From contig ONZJ01000002.1 in the NCBI GenBank assembly GCA_900313005.1, positions 913,001 through 977,000 on the forward strand: a stretch of DNA of 64,000 nt, given 5' to 3'. Below the pieces are notes generated by a model that was given only the letters and a program-made list of their open reading frames with translations, did no database searches and had not been told where the DNA came from. Both the position numbers and the translations under genes were made by a program. The DNA comes from Rhodobacteraceae bacterium EL129 (GTDB lineage: Bacteria; Pseudomonadota; Alphaproteobacteria; Rhodobacterales; Rhodobacteraceae). Positions 47,769 to 57,472 of this stretch are shown piece by piece. Within the stretch, counting starts at the first letter, position 1. Every line of letters begins with the position of its first letter.

Positions 47769-48062
47769 ATGCCGCAGGATGAGCCTCGCAGCCCCGCCGA
47801 GCTGTCAGCCACCGACGAATTGCACGCCGTGCGTAAAGAGCTGCAGCGGCTCAACAGTCACCGATTTATTCGGATGCACAATTCGGCGTTCCGGCTGATC
47901 TGGTTCAATCTCTTGCGGGGGCTGGCGTTTGGATTGGGAACGGTCCTCGGTGCCTCGGTGCTGCTGTCGTTTTTTGCGTGGTCGGTCAGCCAGGTCGAGT
48001 TTTTGCCGATCATCGGGGAATGGGCCACCGAAATCCTGCGTCAGATTGAAGAAGCCCAGTAA
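47769..48062 (+). CDS. DUF5665 small membrane protein
   Basis: This 97-residue protein has a cytoplasmic N-terminus with DELHAVRKELQRLNSHRFIRMHNS and one or two helices (LIWFNLLRGLAFGLGTVLGASVLLSFFAW). AAGGAG places the start at the ATG at 47769 rather than 47763. The family DUF5665 has no assigned role. Confidence 0.78.
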   Translation: MPQDEPRSPAELSATDELHAVRKELQRLNSHRFIRMHNSAFRLIWFNLLRGLAFGLGTVLGASVLLSFFAWSVSQVEFLPIIGEWATEILRQIEEAQ

Positions 48063-48069
48063 AGCTTTG

Positions 48070-48525
48070 CTATGACAGTGGAATATCGCAGGCTCGGAAT
48101 TTTTTGACGGGCTCCGCCGCGCCACCCAGAGGAAACGGCACCTGAGTGTCGCCAAAGATCGCATAGGCCACACGGTTGTATTGCAACCCTCCCAACACAT
48201 TGCCAAACCCGCTGTTTTGTACGCTCAAGCTGCGGCCATCTGCGCTGAATTGATGTTTGTCCGTCGCGATCTTGCGGCCTTGCGGGCCGTCAAACCGCAT
48301 GGCGAAGAAAGGCGTGTTAGGCCAAGGCGTGGTCCGTGTGACGGTCAACGTATAAAGCGGCAGAGTGGGGTCATAGGTCAGCTCTATCTCGGCCTGGTTG
48401 GTTTTATGTGTGAGCAGGCAAGGCGGTCCGGGGGTGAACTCCCAGGCGTGGGAGGGCGTAACGCAGAAAGTCGACGTAAGAGCCGCCCACGACAGCAAAC
48501 TTAGCGAATGCAATTGTCTGAGCAC
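48070..48525 (-). CDS. Exported protein downstream of uvrB
   Basis: This 151-residue protein has a signal peptide (cleavage near THAWEF-like AWEF, about residue 27) and a periplasmic body with a possible disulfide (PPCLLTH and RACDIPLS). It starts one base after the uvrB stop, so it is in the same transcript. Databases often misname it after UvrB; nothing suggests a repair role. Function unknown. Confidence 0.7.
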   Translation of the reverse strand: MLRQLHSLSLLSWAALTSTFCVTPSHAWEFTPGPPCLLTHKTNQAEIELTYDPTLPLYTLTVTRTTPWPNTPFFAMRFDGPQGRKIATDKHQFSADGRSLSVQNSGFGNVLGGLQYNRVAYAIFGDTQVPFPLGGAAEPVKKFRACDIPLS

Positions 48526-48526
48526 T

Positions 48527-50725
48527 CTACCGCCCCCGCCGTTTCACATTCCCGCCCCGTTGCCCCGGGCGACCCGCTGTGGACCGGCCTTTGGACTTTT
48601 GTGCGGCTTCTGAGGCGGCTTCAACAGCGGATTGACGGGCCAGAGGATCGTCGGCCACGGCCAGATCGACCGCCTCCAGACGCTTCACCTCGTCGCGCAA
48701 ACGAGCGGCCTCCTCAAATTCGAGGTTCTCAGCCGCTTTACGCATGTCGGTGCGTAATCCATCCAGATGCGCCTGTAGGTTTGATCCCATCAACGGTTTG
48801 TCGACCTTGGCGGTCACGCGGGCCATGTCCACGTCGCCTTTGTAGAGCCCGGCCAGAATGTCCTCGACATTCTTTTTCACCGTGGCAGGGGTGATACCGT
48901 GTTCCTCATTATAGGCAATTTGCTTGGCGCGGCGTCTGTTGGTCTCTCCCAGCGCGCGCTCCATCGAGCCGGTGATTTTGTCGGCGTACATGATCACACG
49001 GCCATCGGCATTCCGGGCCGCGCGGCCGATGGTTTGAACCAGTGAAGTTTCAGACCGAAGGAAACCTTCTTTGTCTGCATCAAGGATCGCCACCAACCCG
49101 CATTCGGGAATATCCAAGCCTTCGCGCAACAGGTTGATACCAATCAGAACATCAAATGCACCAAGGCGTAGATCGCGTAATATCTCAATACGTTCAAGGG
49201 TATCGATGTCGGAGTGCATGTAACGTACGCGGATGCCTTGCTCGTGCAGATACTCGGTCAGATCTTCGGCCATGCGTTTGGTCAGCGTGGTGACAAGGGT
49301 GCGATAGCCATCGGCGGAGACGCGGCGTACCTCATCCAAAAGATCGTCGACCTGCATCTCCACGGGCCGGATTTCAACCTCAGGATCGAGCAACCCTGTC
49401 GGCCGGATCACCTGCTCGGTAAACACCCCGCCGGTTTGCTCAATCTCCCATTTTGCAGGTGTGGCTGAGACGAACACCGATTGCGGGCGCATGGCGTCCC
49501 ATTCTTCGAATTTGAGGGGACGATTATCCATGCAAGAGGGTAATCTAAACCCATGTTCTGCAAGCGTAAACTTACGCCGGTAGTCGCCTTTGTACATGCC
49601 GCCAATCTGGGGAACAGAGACGTGAGATTCGTCAGCGAAAACAATGGCACTGTCGGGGATGAATTCGAACAACGTGGGGGGCGGTTCGCCAGGGGCACGA
49701 CCTGTTAAATAGCGCGAATAATTCTCAATCCCGTTGCAAATGCCGGTGGCTTCCAGCATTTCCAGATCAAAGTTGGTACGCTGTTCCAATCGTTGTGCTT
49801 CCAGCAGCTTGCCTTCGCTCACAAGCTGATCCAATCGGATGCGCAGCTCTTTCTTGATGCCTTGAATGGCTTGATTCATCGTGGGTTTGGGCGTGACATA
49901 GTGTGAATTGGCATAGACACGAATGTGCTCCATGGTGTCTTTCTTTTCACCCGTCAAAGGATCGAATTCAGTAATTGATTCAATTTCTTCTCCGAAGAAG
50001 CTCAACTTCCACGCGCGATCTTCAAGGTGGGCAGGCCAAATTTCCAGACTGTCGCCACGTACCCGAAACGACCCGCGCGCAAAGCCCGCGTCGTTGCGCC
50101 GATAGGCCTGCGCGACCAGATCGGCCATGACTTTGCGCTGATCGTATTCGCCACCCACTTTCAGGTCTTGTGTCATTGCCCCGTAGGTTTCGACCGACCC
50201 AATACCATAGATGCAAGACACCGAGGCCACGATAATGACATCGTCGCGTTCCAGCAGGGCGCGGGTGGCCGAGTGGCGCATCCGGTCGATCTGTTCGTTG
50301 ATCTGGGATTCTTTCTCGATGTAGGTGTCCGAACGCGCCACATAGGCCTCGGGTTGGTAGTAATCGTAGTAGCTGACAAAGTACTCTACCGCGTTATGGG
50401 GAAAAAACCCTTTGAATTCCCCGTAAAGCTGCGCCGCTAGTGTTTTGTTGGGGGCCAGGATGATTGCAGGGCGCTGCGTTTCAGCGATGACCTTGGCCAT
50501 CGTGTAGGTTTTACCGGTGCCCGTGGCGCCCAGCAGCACCTGATCGCGTTCGCCATCGCTGACGCCTGCGGTCAGTTCAGCAATGGCGGTGGGCTGATCG
50601 CCGGCAGGTTCGAATTCCGACACCAGATCAAACGCCTTACCCCCCTCCAGCTTGGGGCGCTCGCGCACATCTGGCGCAGGGTGAGAGAGCACGGCCTCGG
50701 TCTTGTCGGAGTGGGCATAGGGCAT
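48527..50725 (-). CDS. uvrB: Excinuclease ABC subunit B
   Basis: This 732-residue DNA-damage helicase works with UvrA and UvrC in nucleotide excision repair. It has Walker A ([15 protein letters not shown]), the beta-hairpin region [14 protein letters not shown], helicase motifs [17 protein letters not shown] and [19 protein letters not shown], and a C-terminal UVR domain ([24 protein letters not shown]). The ATG at 50725 (MPYAHSDK) is the family start; a longer frame to 50815 is unlikely. No clear LexA box is seen upstream. Confidence 0.96.
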   Translation of the reverse strand: MPYAHSDKTEAVLSHPAPDVRERPKLEGGKAFDLVSEFEPAGDQPTAIAELTAGVSDGERDQVLLGATGTGKTYTMAKVIAETQRPAIILAPNKTLAAQLYGEFKGFFPHNAVEYFVSYYDYYQPEAYVARSDTYIEKESQINEQIDRMRHSATRALLERDDVIIVASVSCIYGIGSVETYGAMTQDLKVGGEYDQRKVMADLVAQAYRRNDAGFARGSFRVRGDSLEIWPAHLEDRAWKLSFFGEEIESITEFDPLTGEKKDTMEHIRVYANSHYVTPKPTMNQAIQGIKKELRIRLDQLVSEGKLLEAQRLEQRTNFDLEMLEATGICNGIENYSRYLTGRAPGEPPPTLFEFIPDSAIVFADESHVSVPQIGGMYKGDYRRKFTLAEHGFRLPSCMDNRPLKFEEWDAMRPQSVFVSATPAKWEIEQTGGVFTEQVIRPTGLLDPEVEIRPVEMQVDDLLDEVRRVSADGYRTLVTTLTKRMAEDLTEYLHEQGIRVRYMHSDIDTLERIEILRDLRLGAFDVLIGINLLREGLDIPECGLVAILDADKEGFLRSETSLVQTIGRAARNADGRVIMYADKITGSMERALGETNRRRAKQIAYNEEHGITPATVKKNVEDILAGLYKGDVDMARVTAKVDKPLMGSNLQAHLDGLRTDMRKAAENLEFEEAARLRDEVKRLEAVDLAVADDPLARQSAVEAASEAAQKSKGRSTAGRPGQRGGNVKRRGR

Positions 50726-50887
50726 GAGGTGTTTCCTTGGGTTACGCGCAGAGTTGATGTGTTTTGGGTGGAGTTCAAGCCCTGTGGATACAGGCATGCG
50801 GCCTTTTGCAGGCAAAGCAGGTGAGCAAGGCCATTCTGAGACCTGATGCTGACAGAAAATGGCAGTGATGCTGCGTGGGCTTGCCCG

Positions 50888-51913
50888 TTAGCGATAGCTG
50901 GTGCGGGTCTCTTCGATCATCTGGGCGGCGCAGTGCGATAGGGTGGCAATTTCATCGGTGCTGGCCAGCGGTCCCAGGTTGGTCTCGGCCCGGGCAAGGG
51001 CCACGCGGCGTAGTGTCATGATCCGCGCGCGCGGGCTGGCGAGGAACTCGGCCTGCGGGATATAGGTCTCGGACGGAGTGTCGAGACGGATCACTTCATA
51101 GTAACCGCCGGACAAGGCCAGAAAGGCAAAGGCACAGGCTGCGGCCTCATCCGGGCATCCTGCCTGGCACAAATCGGCGATGGGTTGGGTTGATGGCGCC
51201 GAAAGAAGCCAATTTTCCACGACCGGACGCCAGCGGTTCGCGGGGTTCAGGTCGCCATAGCCAAAGCCCAACGCCAAAATACCCGCCATGCCCAGCGTTT
51301 CCGAATCTTCAGCGCGCACCGCAGCGGGTTCGCCTCCGGCAATGTGGCGCAGCGCGGCCAACCCGTCCGCGCGGGGCTCAGGCGGGTCAGAGAGGTAGGC
51401 CAGATAAGGCTCCAGATCGGGCAGCAGATAGCCGCTCTGGTTCAGGGCTTTGCGTTCCTCGGTCGAACCGTAGAGCGCCATGATCCGCGTGGGGTGATCC
51501 GTTGCCTCATATTCGCCCAGCTGCACCAGCTTTTTGATCAACGACATGTCAGGTTGCGGCAGCCGCGAAGCCAGCAAGGCCTGTGCCAGATCGTTGCCTG
51601 CGTCCGCTTCGGTCTTGAGCCAGCTGCGCCCGAACGGGCCACGTGCCTGCATATTCCGGAACAGCGCCTGCGCCTGGGTCCGGGGCAGGGACATGCGAAA
51701 GGGGGACGGTCCCTTGTCCGCGATCTCAATCCGGCTGAGTAGCACCCGCGCACGCATGTCGCGATTTCGGGCGAGATCAGCCAGCAGGGGCAGGCTGCGC
51801 GCGTCATCCCCCTGCAACCAAAGCGATTTGGCGCGATCGAACGGGGTCTCTGCCATCGCAAAGGAAAACTGAGCAATCAGCAGTAGCAGGCACAGCACGC
51901 ATATGTGTTTCAC
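50888..51913 (-). CDS. Exported repeat-containing protein, unknown function
   Basis: From the GTG at 51913 this 341-residue protein has a signal peptide (VKHICVLCLLLLIAQFSFAMA), then helical Sel1/TPR-like sequence (AKSLWLQGDDARSLPLLADLA, LAQALLASRLPQPDMSLIKKLVQLGEYEA). Paired cysteines near DLCQAGCPDEAAACAF may form disulfides. I recognise no named family. An upstream frame to 52081 exists but reads through non-coding-looking sequence. Confidence 0.65.
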   Translation of the reverse strand: MKHICVLCLLLLIAQFSFAMAETPFDRAKSLWLQGDDARSLPLLADLARNRDMRARVLLSRIEIADKGPSPFRMSLPRTQAQALFRNMQARGPFGRSWLKTEADAGNDLAQALLASRLPQPDMSLIKKLVQLGEYEATDHPTRIMALYGSTEERKALNQSGYLLPDLEPYLAYLSDPPEPRADGLAALRHIAGGEPAAVRAEDSETLGMAGILALGFGYGDLNPANRWRPVVENWLLSAPSTQPIADLCQAGCPDEAAACAFAFLALSGGYYEVIRLDTPSETYIPQAEFLASPRARIMTLRRVALARAETNLGPLASTDEIATLSHCAAQMIEETRTSYR

Positions 51914-52083
51914 AGGTGTTGAAGTCCTTGCTGGAGGGCGTCTGAGATGAGTGGTTTGTGTGACCCTAGCATGGTTTGCAAATCTCTGGCCAGATGATGG
52001 TGGGGCATCAGACACCCGCGCATTCTGGCCCTTGCCGTGGCACGCTGATTTTGGGATAAAGCAGACATCATAGGAGAGCATTC

Positions 52084-52395
52084 ATGCCTGCACGCATCTA
52101 TCAACCCGCCCGCAATGCCATGCAATCGGGGGTGGCCAAAACCAAACATTGGGTGTTGGAGCATGTGAGCGATACTGCGCGGTCGGTTGACCCGTTGATG
52201 GGCTGGACGTCGAATGATGATACGCAAGCTCAGGTGCGCATCCGCTTTGACAGCAAAGAGGCAGCATTGGCCTATGCCGAGGACAATGGCATTGACGCGG
52301 TGGTGCAAGAGCCGAAAAAGCGCAAGCCCAACATCCGGGCTGGCGGGTATGGCGAGAATTTTGCCACCAATCGCCGTGGGGCCTGGACCCACTAA
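52084..52395 (+). CDS. NADH dehydrogenase accessory subunit, NDUFS4 type
   Basis: This 103-residue protein matches the ETC complex I subunit conserved region: MPARIYQPARNAMQSGVAKTKHWVLEH in part, then MGWTSNDDTQAQVRIRF, SKEAALAYAEDNGI and the final YGENFATNRRGAWTH. It is the alphaproteobacterial counterpart of mitochondrial NDUFS4, a peripheral stabiliser of complex I. The ATG at 52084 has AGGAG upstream. It stands apart from the nuo operon. Confidence 0.93.
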   Translation: MPARIYQPARNAMQSGVAKTKHWVLEHVSDTARSVDPLMGWTSNDDTQAQVRIRFDSKEAALAYAEDNGIDAVVQEPKKRKPNIRAGGYGENFATNRRGAWTH

Positions 52396-52499
52396 TGCGC
52401 TTTCGTTTTATCCGGACAGGGTTGCTTTGACAGGGATCAAAGCGGATTTTGATTTCATGTGTTAGTCTGGTCTGAACTTTCCACGTTCAGGAGACGCCC

Positions 52500-53435
52500 A
52501 TGACCACCTCGAAGAAGCCCGCGCCGACACAAACCAAAGCGGTTGAGCCCGTTGAAACGCCAGCACCCGCGCCAGCCGCCCCTGTGAACACGGGGGAAAT
52601 CGGTGCGTTTGAGGCGGGCGAATATCCCTATGACGAAAAGCTGGGACGTCGCGATTACGAGGAGCAAAAAGCCAAACTTCAGGCGGAGCTACTGAAAGTG
52701 CAGCACTGGGCACAAGAAACGGGCCAAAAGTTCGTTTTGTTGTTTGAAGGCCGCGATGCTGCAGGCAAAGGGGGCACGATTAAGCGTTTCACAGAGCATC
52801 TCAACCCCCGGACCGCTCGTGTGGTGGCCCTGAATAAACCCACGGACAAAGAGCGTGGGCAGTGGTTTTTTCAGAGATATATCAACTACCTGCCGACCAA
52901 AGGTGAGATGGTGCTTTATGACCGTTCCTGGTACAACCGTGCTGGTGTCGAGCGGGTCATGGGATTTTGCGAACCGGCAGAGTATTTGGAGTTTATGCGC
53001 CAGACGCCCGATCTGGAGCGGATGCTGACACGTTCGGGCATCCGGCTTTACAAGTATTGGTTTTCGGTCACCCAATCCGAACAACGTCGGCGCTTTGCCT
53101 CGCGTGAGACTGATCCGCTCAAACAGTGGAAGCTGAGCCCGATCGACAAGGCATCCTTGAACAAATGGGACGACTACACCGAGGCCAAAGAGGCGATGTT
53201 CTTTTACACCGATACCGCCGACGCGCCTTGGACGGTGATCAAATCCAATGACAAGAAACGGGCACGCATCAATTGTATGAGGCATTTTCTGGCCTCGCTG
53301 GACTATCCGGGCAAAGATGCAGACGTGGTGGGCGCGCCCGATCCGCTGATTGTCGGCTCGGCTCATAATGTCATCCACGACAGCCAGCATATCCTGGGCG
53401 TGGCCTTGCATCCGGATCAGCGCAAGGCCCGGTGA
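52500..53435 (+). CDS. ppk2: Polyphosphate kinase 2
   Basis: This 311-residue enzyme uses polyphosphate to phosphorylate nucleoside mono- or diphosphates. Walker A is FEGRDAAGKGGTIKRF. Later come the lid-type QWFFQRYINYLPTKGEMVLYDRSWYNRAGVERVMGF segment and a DPLKQWKLSPID region. The first 40 residues are proline/alanine-rich and probably disordered. One PPK2 domain is present, the usual single-domain size. It lies about 17 kb from ppk and ppx. Confidence 0.94.
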   Translation: MTTSKKPAPTQTKAVEPVETPAPAPAAPVNTGEIGAFEAGEYPYDEKLGRRDYEEQKAKLQAELLKVQHWAQETGQKFVLLFEGRDAAGKGGTIKRFTEHLNPRTARVVALNKPTDKERGQWFFQRYINYLPTKGEMVLYDRSWYNRAGVERVMGFCEPAEYLEFMRQTPDLERMLTRSGIRLYKYWFSVTQSEQRRRFASRETDPLKQWKLSPIDKASLNKWDDYTEAKEAMFFYTDTADAPWTVIKSNDKKRARINCMRHFLASLDYPGKDADVVGAPDPLIVGSAHNVIHDSQHILGVALHPDQRKAR

Positions 53436-53497
53436 GCGCTAGCGAGTGTGCAGATTATGGATGGCCACCAGAATTTGGATGAAAAGCGCCTTTACAA

Positions 53498-53511
53498 TTG
53501 ATTTAGCGCAA
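53498..53511 (+). promoter_or_regulatory. Candidate FnrL box before hemN
   Basis: TTGA-TTTAGC-GCAA matches the TTGA-N6-TCAA pattern with one mismatch, 36 bases before the hemN ATG. FnrL control of anaerobic coproporphyrinogen oxidase is known in Rhodobacter, so the site is expected. Binding is inferred. Confidence 0.55.
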
Positions 53512-53546
53512 AGAAAGGCGGATTTTTCTCGTCTAGAAAGACGCTT

Positions 53547-54902
53547 ATGGAAAATATTGATCAGCTCGCCGCCCTAGGTTTGTTTGACGCGCAAGTGCCG
53601 CGTTACACAAGCTACCCAACAGCGCCTGTGTTCTCGACCGACGTGGGTCCCTCATTCCAGGTCAAAGCACTCAGTGTGCTTGATCCGAACGCGCCGGTTT
53701 CCGTTTATCTGCACATTCCGTTTTGCGAGCGGCTGTGCTGGTTTTGTGCTTGCAGAACGCAAGGGACCCGTACGCTCAATCCGGTCGAACGCTACGTAGA
53801 AACAGTGAAGGCAGAGCTTTCACTACTCTGGGATGCGATCCCTGCCGGGCTCAGAATGGGGCGGATGCATTGGGGCGGGGGGACTCCGACGATCCTTCCT
53901 CCGCACATGATTCATGACCTTGCCACCGCGATAAAGCGGATCATTCCCCCTGCGGAGGCATTCGAGTTCTCGGTTGAGATCGACCCGACCATGGTTGATG
54001 AGGCTAAGATCAGTGCTTTGGCAGACCAAGGGATGAATCGAGCGAGCATTGGCATTCAGGACTTTTCGCCAATGGTTCAGGCTGCAATAGGTCGGGAACA
54101 ACCCTATGATGTTACAAAAGACTGTGTTGGGTTGTTGCGACGCGCCGGGATTACTTCGTTGAACACAGATTTGGTCTATGGGCTGCCGAACCAGACAGAG
54201 GATGCGATCACCAGCACAATCGAGAAAGTGTTGTCGATGGAGCCCGACCGTGTTGCACTCTTTGGGTATGCCCATGTCCCGCATATGGCGAAACGACAAA
54301 AGCTCATTGATGAAACCGTATTGCCGGGCGATGTAGACCGATACCGGTTGGCAACGCGAGCGGCTCTCTTCTTCCAGTCCGCAGGGTATGACAAGATTGG
54401 GATCGACCATTTCGCCAAACCAGAGGACAGCTTGTCACGCGCGGCAGCCACGGGATCGCTCAGACGAAACTTTCAGGGATACACAACGGATACTTGTCCT
54501 ACCCTTATCGGATTGGGCGCGTCGTCTATCTCGCGCTTTGCAGAAGGGTATGTGCAAAACGCGGCCGCAACGGCGGCCTACACGCAGCGCGCAGAAGCCG
54601 GTATGCTGGCGGGCTATCGGGGGCATATCCTGACGAAAAAGGACATATTGGTTGCACGAGCGATCGAGATGTTGATGTGCGATTTCAGGATCGATCAGCT
54701 GGCGCTATCGGAACGTTTTGGAGCCCCGGCTGCAATGTTGGAACCGATTCACACCCACGTTCTGCAGACCTTTCCGAGCGTGACGTTCCGCACATCTGAC
54801 GGACTGGCAATACGCCCTGATGGGCGGGCTCTTACGCGGCTGATTGCACAACATTATGATCAGTATGTGACTGAACCCGCGCGTTATTCCAAAGCATCGT
54901 AA
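53547..54902 (+). CDS. hemN: Oxygen-independent coproporphyrinogen III oxidase
   Basis: This 451-residue radical SAM enzyme makes protoporphyrinogen IX without oxygen. The cluster motif is CERLCWFCAC (Cys60, Cys64, Cys67, with Cys69 as in HemN). Before it comes YTSYPTAPVF and YLHIPFC, after it HWGGGTPT and the later RNFQGYTTDTCPTLIGLGASSIS with the HemN C-terminal region. It carries a candidate FnrL site upstream. It stands alone between ppk2 and the MATE gene. Confidence 0.95.
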   Translation: MENIDQLAALGLFDAQVPRYTSYPTAPVFSTDVGPSFQVKALSVLDPNAPVSVYLHIPFCERLCWFCACRTQGTRTLNPVERYVETVKAELSLLWDAIPAGLRMGRMHWGGGTPTILPPHMIHDLATAIKRIIPPAEAFEFSVEIDPTMVDEAKISALADQGMNRASIGIQDFSPMVQAAIGREQPYDVTKDCVGLLRRAGITSLNTDLVYGLPNQTEDAITSTIEKVLSMEPDRVALFGYAHVPHMAKRQKLIDETVLPGDVDRYRLATRAALFFQSAGYDKIGIDHFAKPEDSLSRAAATGSLRRNFQGYTTDTCPTLIGLGASSISRFAEGYVQNAAATAAYTQRAEAGMLAGYRGHILTKKDILVARAIEMLMCDFRIDQLALSERFGAPAAMLEPIHTHVLQTFPSVTFRTSDGLAIRPDGRALTRLIAQHYDQYVTEPARYSKAS

Positions 54903-55055
54903 CGCAGTCTGAAAAGGTAGGCTCAATTCGGATTGCTCGGCACATCCCGTTTGGATAATCCGTCTTGATTGATGAACCCGATGCCAGGGTATGGCGAGTG
55001 AAAACTATATTCGCACCCTCTTGCCCTGACCAGCGCCCCGGCGTAGGGCTGGAGC

Positions 55056-56432
55056 ATGCATCCCGTGAAACCCATCACCCACCACATGCGCGCGCATCTG
55101 GCGTTGGGGCTGCCACTGATTGGCAGCCATATTGCGCAGTTGTCGATCACGCTAACAGATACGATGATGATCGGGTGGTACGATGTGACTGCGCTTGCTG
55201 CGCTGGTGCTGAGCACCGAAGTGTTCTTTGTCACCTTTATTTTCGGGTCAGGCTTTGCCCTTGCCGTGATGCCGATGGTGGCCTCGGCCGAAGCGGCAGG
55301 AAACGTCCAGCAGGTGCGCCGGGTGACGCGGATGGGGGCCTGGGCTTCGATCTTGTTCGGCATAGGTGTCTTGCCGTTGCTTATGTCAGGTCGGTGGTTG
55401 TTCACCCTTTTGGGACAAGAGGACGAGGTGGCCTTGCTGGGAGGGCAGTATCTGGCCATCGCCGGATGGGGCATTTTGCCCGCTTTGCTGCTGATGGTGT
55501 TGAAATCCTTCCTATCGGCGCTGGAGCGCACGCAAGTGGTTCTTTGGGTCACGGTGGGTGCCGTGGGGTTGAACGCGCTTTTGAACTACGCGCTGATCTT
55601 TGGCCATTGGGGGATGCCCGAAATGGGTATTCAGGGGGCGGCCATCGCATCGGTGTTTGTGAATTTTGCATCCTGTGCTGGTCTTGCCATTTATGCTGCG
55701 CGCTGCGTGCCAGAACACGAGCTGTTCGTGCGTATCTGGCGCCCTGACGGGCAGGCGTTCTGGCTGGTGTTCTGGCTTGGATTGCCCATCGGGTTCACAA
55801 TGCTGGCCGAAAGTGCGTTGTTTTTGGCCTCGTCCATCATGATGGGTTGGATCGGCAAGCTGGAGCTGGCCGCGCACGGGATCGCGCTAATGGTCGCCTC
55901 TGTCACCTTCATGCTGTACCTCGGCTTGGCCAATGCGGCGACCGTGCGTGCCGGACAATCATTGGGGCGGCGCGATGTGCAGGGGCTGCGAGATGGGGCC
56001 AAAGCGGTCATCATCCTGTGTGCCAGCATGGCGGCTGTGATGATGATCGTCTTTATCGTCTTCCCCGAGGTTTTGATCAGTCTCTTCATGGACCCCAATG
56101 AGGCTAACAAACCCGCCGTGCTGGCGATTGGGGTCACGCTGATGGCCGCTGCGGCGCTGTTTCAGTCGATGGACGCCGCACAGGCACTCGCGCTCGGTTT
56201 GCTGCGCGGGGTGCATGACACCAAGGTGCCCATGTGGATTGCGGGTTTCAGCTATTGGGGGATTGGTGTCTCGGCCAGCTATCTGATGGGCTTCACCTTC
56301 GGGTTTGGCGCTGTGGGCATTTGGCTGGGTCTGGTGATTGGTCTGGCCCTTGCCGCGGTGCTTTTGATGGCGCGGTTCTGGATGGGGCCGGGCCGTGGGC
56401 TTGGGCCTGTTTGGCAGCAGGTGGACGCCTAA
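55056..56432 (+). CDS. MATE-family efflux transporter
   Basis: This 458-residue protein has twelve predicted helices and the NorM-like layout: PLIGSHIAQLSITLTDTMMIGW at the start, GWGILPALLLMVLKSFLSALERTQVV, and the mirrored second half LGLPIGFTMLAESALFLASSIMMGWIG. It exports drugs or metabolites using ion gradients. AGGG is eight bases before the ATG. Its TAA stop is the first codon of the palindromic repeat that follows. Confidence 0.9.
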   Translation: MHPVKPITHHMRAHLALGLPLIGSHIAQLSITLTDTMMIGWYDVTALAALVLSTEVFFVTFIFGSGFALAVMPMVASAEAAGNVQQVRRVTRMGAWASILFGIGVLPLLMSGRWLFTLLGQEDEVALLGGQYLAIAGWGILPALLLMVLKSFLSALERTQVVLWVTVGAVGLNALLNYALIFGHWGMPEMGIQGAAIASVFVNFASCAGLAIYAARCVPEHELFVRIWRPDGQAFWLVFWLGLPIGFTMLAESALFLASSIMMGWIGKLELAAHGIALMVASVTFMLYLGLANAATVRAGQSLGRRDVQGLRDGAKAVIILCASMAAVMMIVFIVFPEVLISLFMDPNEANKPAVLAIGVTLMAAAALFQSMDAAQALALGLLRGVHDTKVPMWIAGFSYWGIGVSASYLMGFTFGFGAVGIWLGLVIGLALAAVLLMARFWMGPGRGLGPVWQQVDA

Positions 56433-56545
56433 AGCGTTTCGAGACAAACCTGAGGCATCAGTTTGTTCCGAAAGGCGCACAACCCCGTTATGTTCCGCGC
56501 GTTTCGAGCTATCTTCGTGCCTCAGGTATATCCCGAAACGCTTTA
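56430..56545. repeat. REP/MITE-like palindromic element supplying both flanking stop codons
   Basis: TAAAGCGTTTCG (56430-56441) is the exact inverse of CGAAACGCTTTA (56534-56545). Inside are CCTGAGGCA (56449-56457) and TGCCTCAGG (56518-56526), then an inner near-match stem around CGAAAGGCGC/GCGCGTTTCG. The 116-base element folds into nested stems with symmetric 7-base internal loops. Its two ends provide the stop codons of MATE (plus) and the 140-residue gene (minus). Confidence 0.75.
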
Positions 56546-56965
56546 GTCGTCAGAGGTGCCTTCGTCCCGTTCCGATATCAGACGGTCTGCCTTCTTGCGC
56601 ACCAAAACCGAACGCAGATCATGCATAGCGAGCAGTAAGGCATCGGTCACATTCTCAAGATCTTCATCCGAGGCCTTGGATTGTGCCCAATGGGTTGTCT
56701 GGTTCATGTAGTCCACCGCGCGGTGAATGTCGTCTATGTCACGTCGGGCCAGCAGGGCTGCGCGTTCCTCCATCCAGTCCGAGATGACGGCCATATCTTC
56801 GTCAGACAGGTCACGGTCGCCATGCGGTTTGACCTGCCCATTGCGGATGTTGACCACCGCGATCTGGTCCATATCAATCCGTCGTTGTCGATTTTCCGTG
56901 TCCACACGGTAAACAAACGCACCGTTTTCGCGGACCCGGAAGTAATATGGGGGTAAATCGGACAT
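56543..56965 (-). CDS. Conserved hypothetical cytoplasmic protein
   Basis: This 140-residue protein starts SDLPPYYFRVRENGAFVYRVD, then RIDMDQIAVVNIRNG and a charged helical tail (RRDIDDIHRAVDYMNQTTHWAQSK). No signal, helix pair or known motif is seen. The ATG at 56965 is used; a GTG at 56980 is an alternative. I know similar proteins in roseobacters but no function. Confidence 0.6.
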   Translation of the reverse strand: MSDLPPYYFRVRENGAFVYRVDTENRQRRIDMDQIAVVNIRNGQVKPHGDRDLSDEDMAVISDWMEERAALLARRDIDDIHRAVDYMNQTTHWAQSKASDEDLENVTDALLLAMHDLRSVLVRKKADRLISERDEGTSDD

Positions 56966-57472
56966 GGGCGTCTGCTGCACTCTTTTCTGGCCTCAGGCGA
57001 AACAATGCCTCGCCACAATGCATTTATCAACACTCGGTTTTGATCTTGGCCCTCGGGATAAGCCTTGCGATCCTGCGCTTGGAGTGGTCTATCTGTGGTG
57101 TGCAGACGCACTAATCGGTCAATTTGCGGATGCTCAGTAAGAGTAAAACCACACGATTGGGAATGCGTGGGTGAGTGTTGTAACAATTACTAGCCATGGG
57201 GGTGGCCAAGTTGTGAATGCCCTGAAACGGATCCATAAAATGACGACCCGTGCAAAAACCTTAAGATTACAAGGTGCGCGTGAGGTCTTTCGAAAAGCAG
57301 CGGATCACGCCTTGAGCGTGTGCTTCGCGCGTCTGAGCGTGTGGCACGCTATATCCGCGAGCTGGCCAGAGCGGTTGGATACGCGCAGCCCGAATTATCT
57401 ATATTCCTGCCATGCGCAAATTTATGATAAGAGGCAATCTGGAACTAGTGCGCCTTTCCTTAAGGAGCGATT
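56966..57472. other. Gene-poor region, possibly with a decayed ORF
   Basis: About 500 bases without a convincing gene. A plus-strand frame at 57171-57488 and a second one at about 57320-57410 (LRASERVARYIRELARAVGY) look partly coding and could be one small gene broken by a frameshift near 57312. Neither has a ribosome site. Base composition is more mixed than in the neighbours, and no terminal repeats are visible. Confidence 0.3.

Noticed and set aside
50726..50887. LexA/SOS box before uvrB
   Set aside because: GTTC occurs but the second half seven bases on reads GTGG, so it does not match the alphaproteobacterial GTTC-N7-GTTC pattern.
57360..57400. tRNA-Ser-like fragment (a D-arm-like GGCCAGAGCGGTTGGA stretch) as an integration scar
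   Set aside because: Only part of a D-arm resemblance; no acceptor, anticodon or T-arm and no repeat partner.
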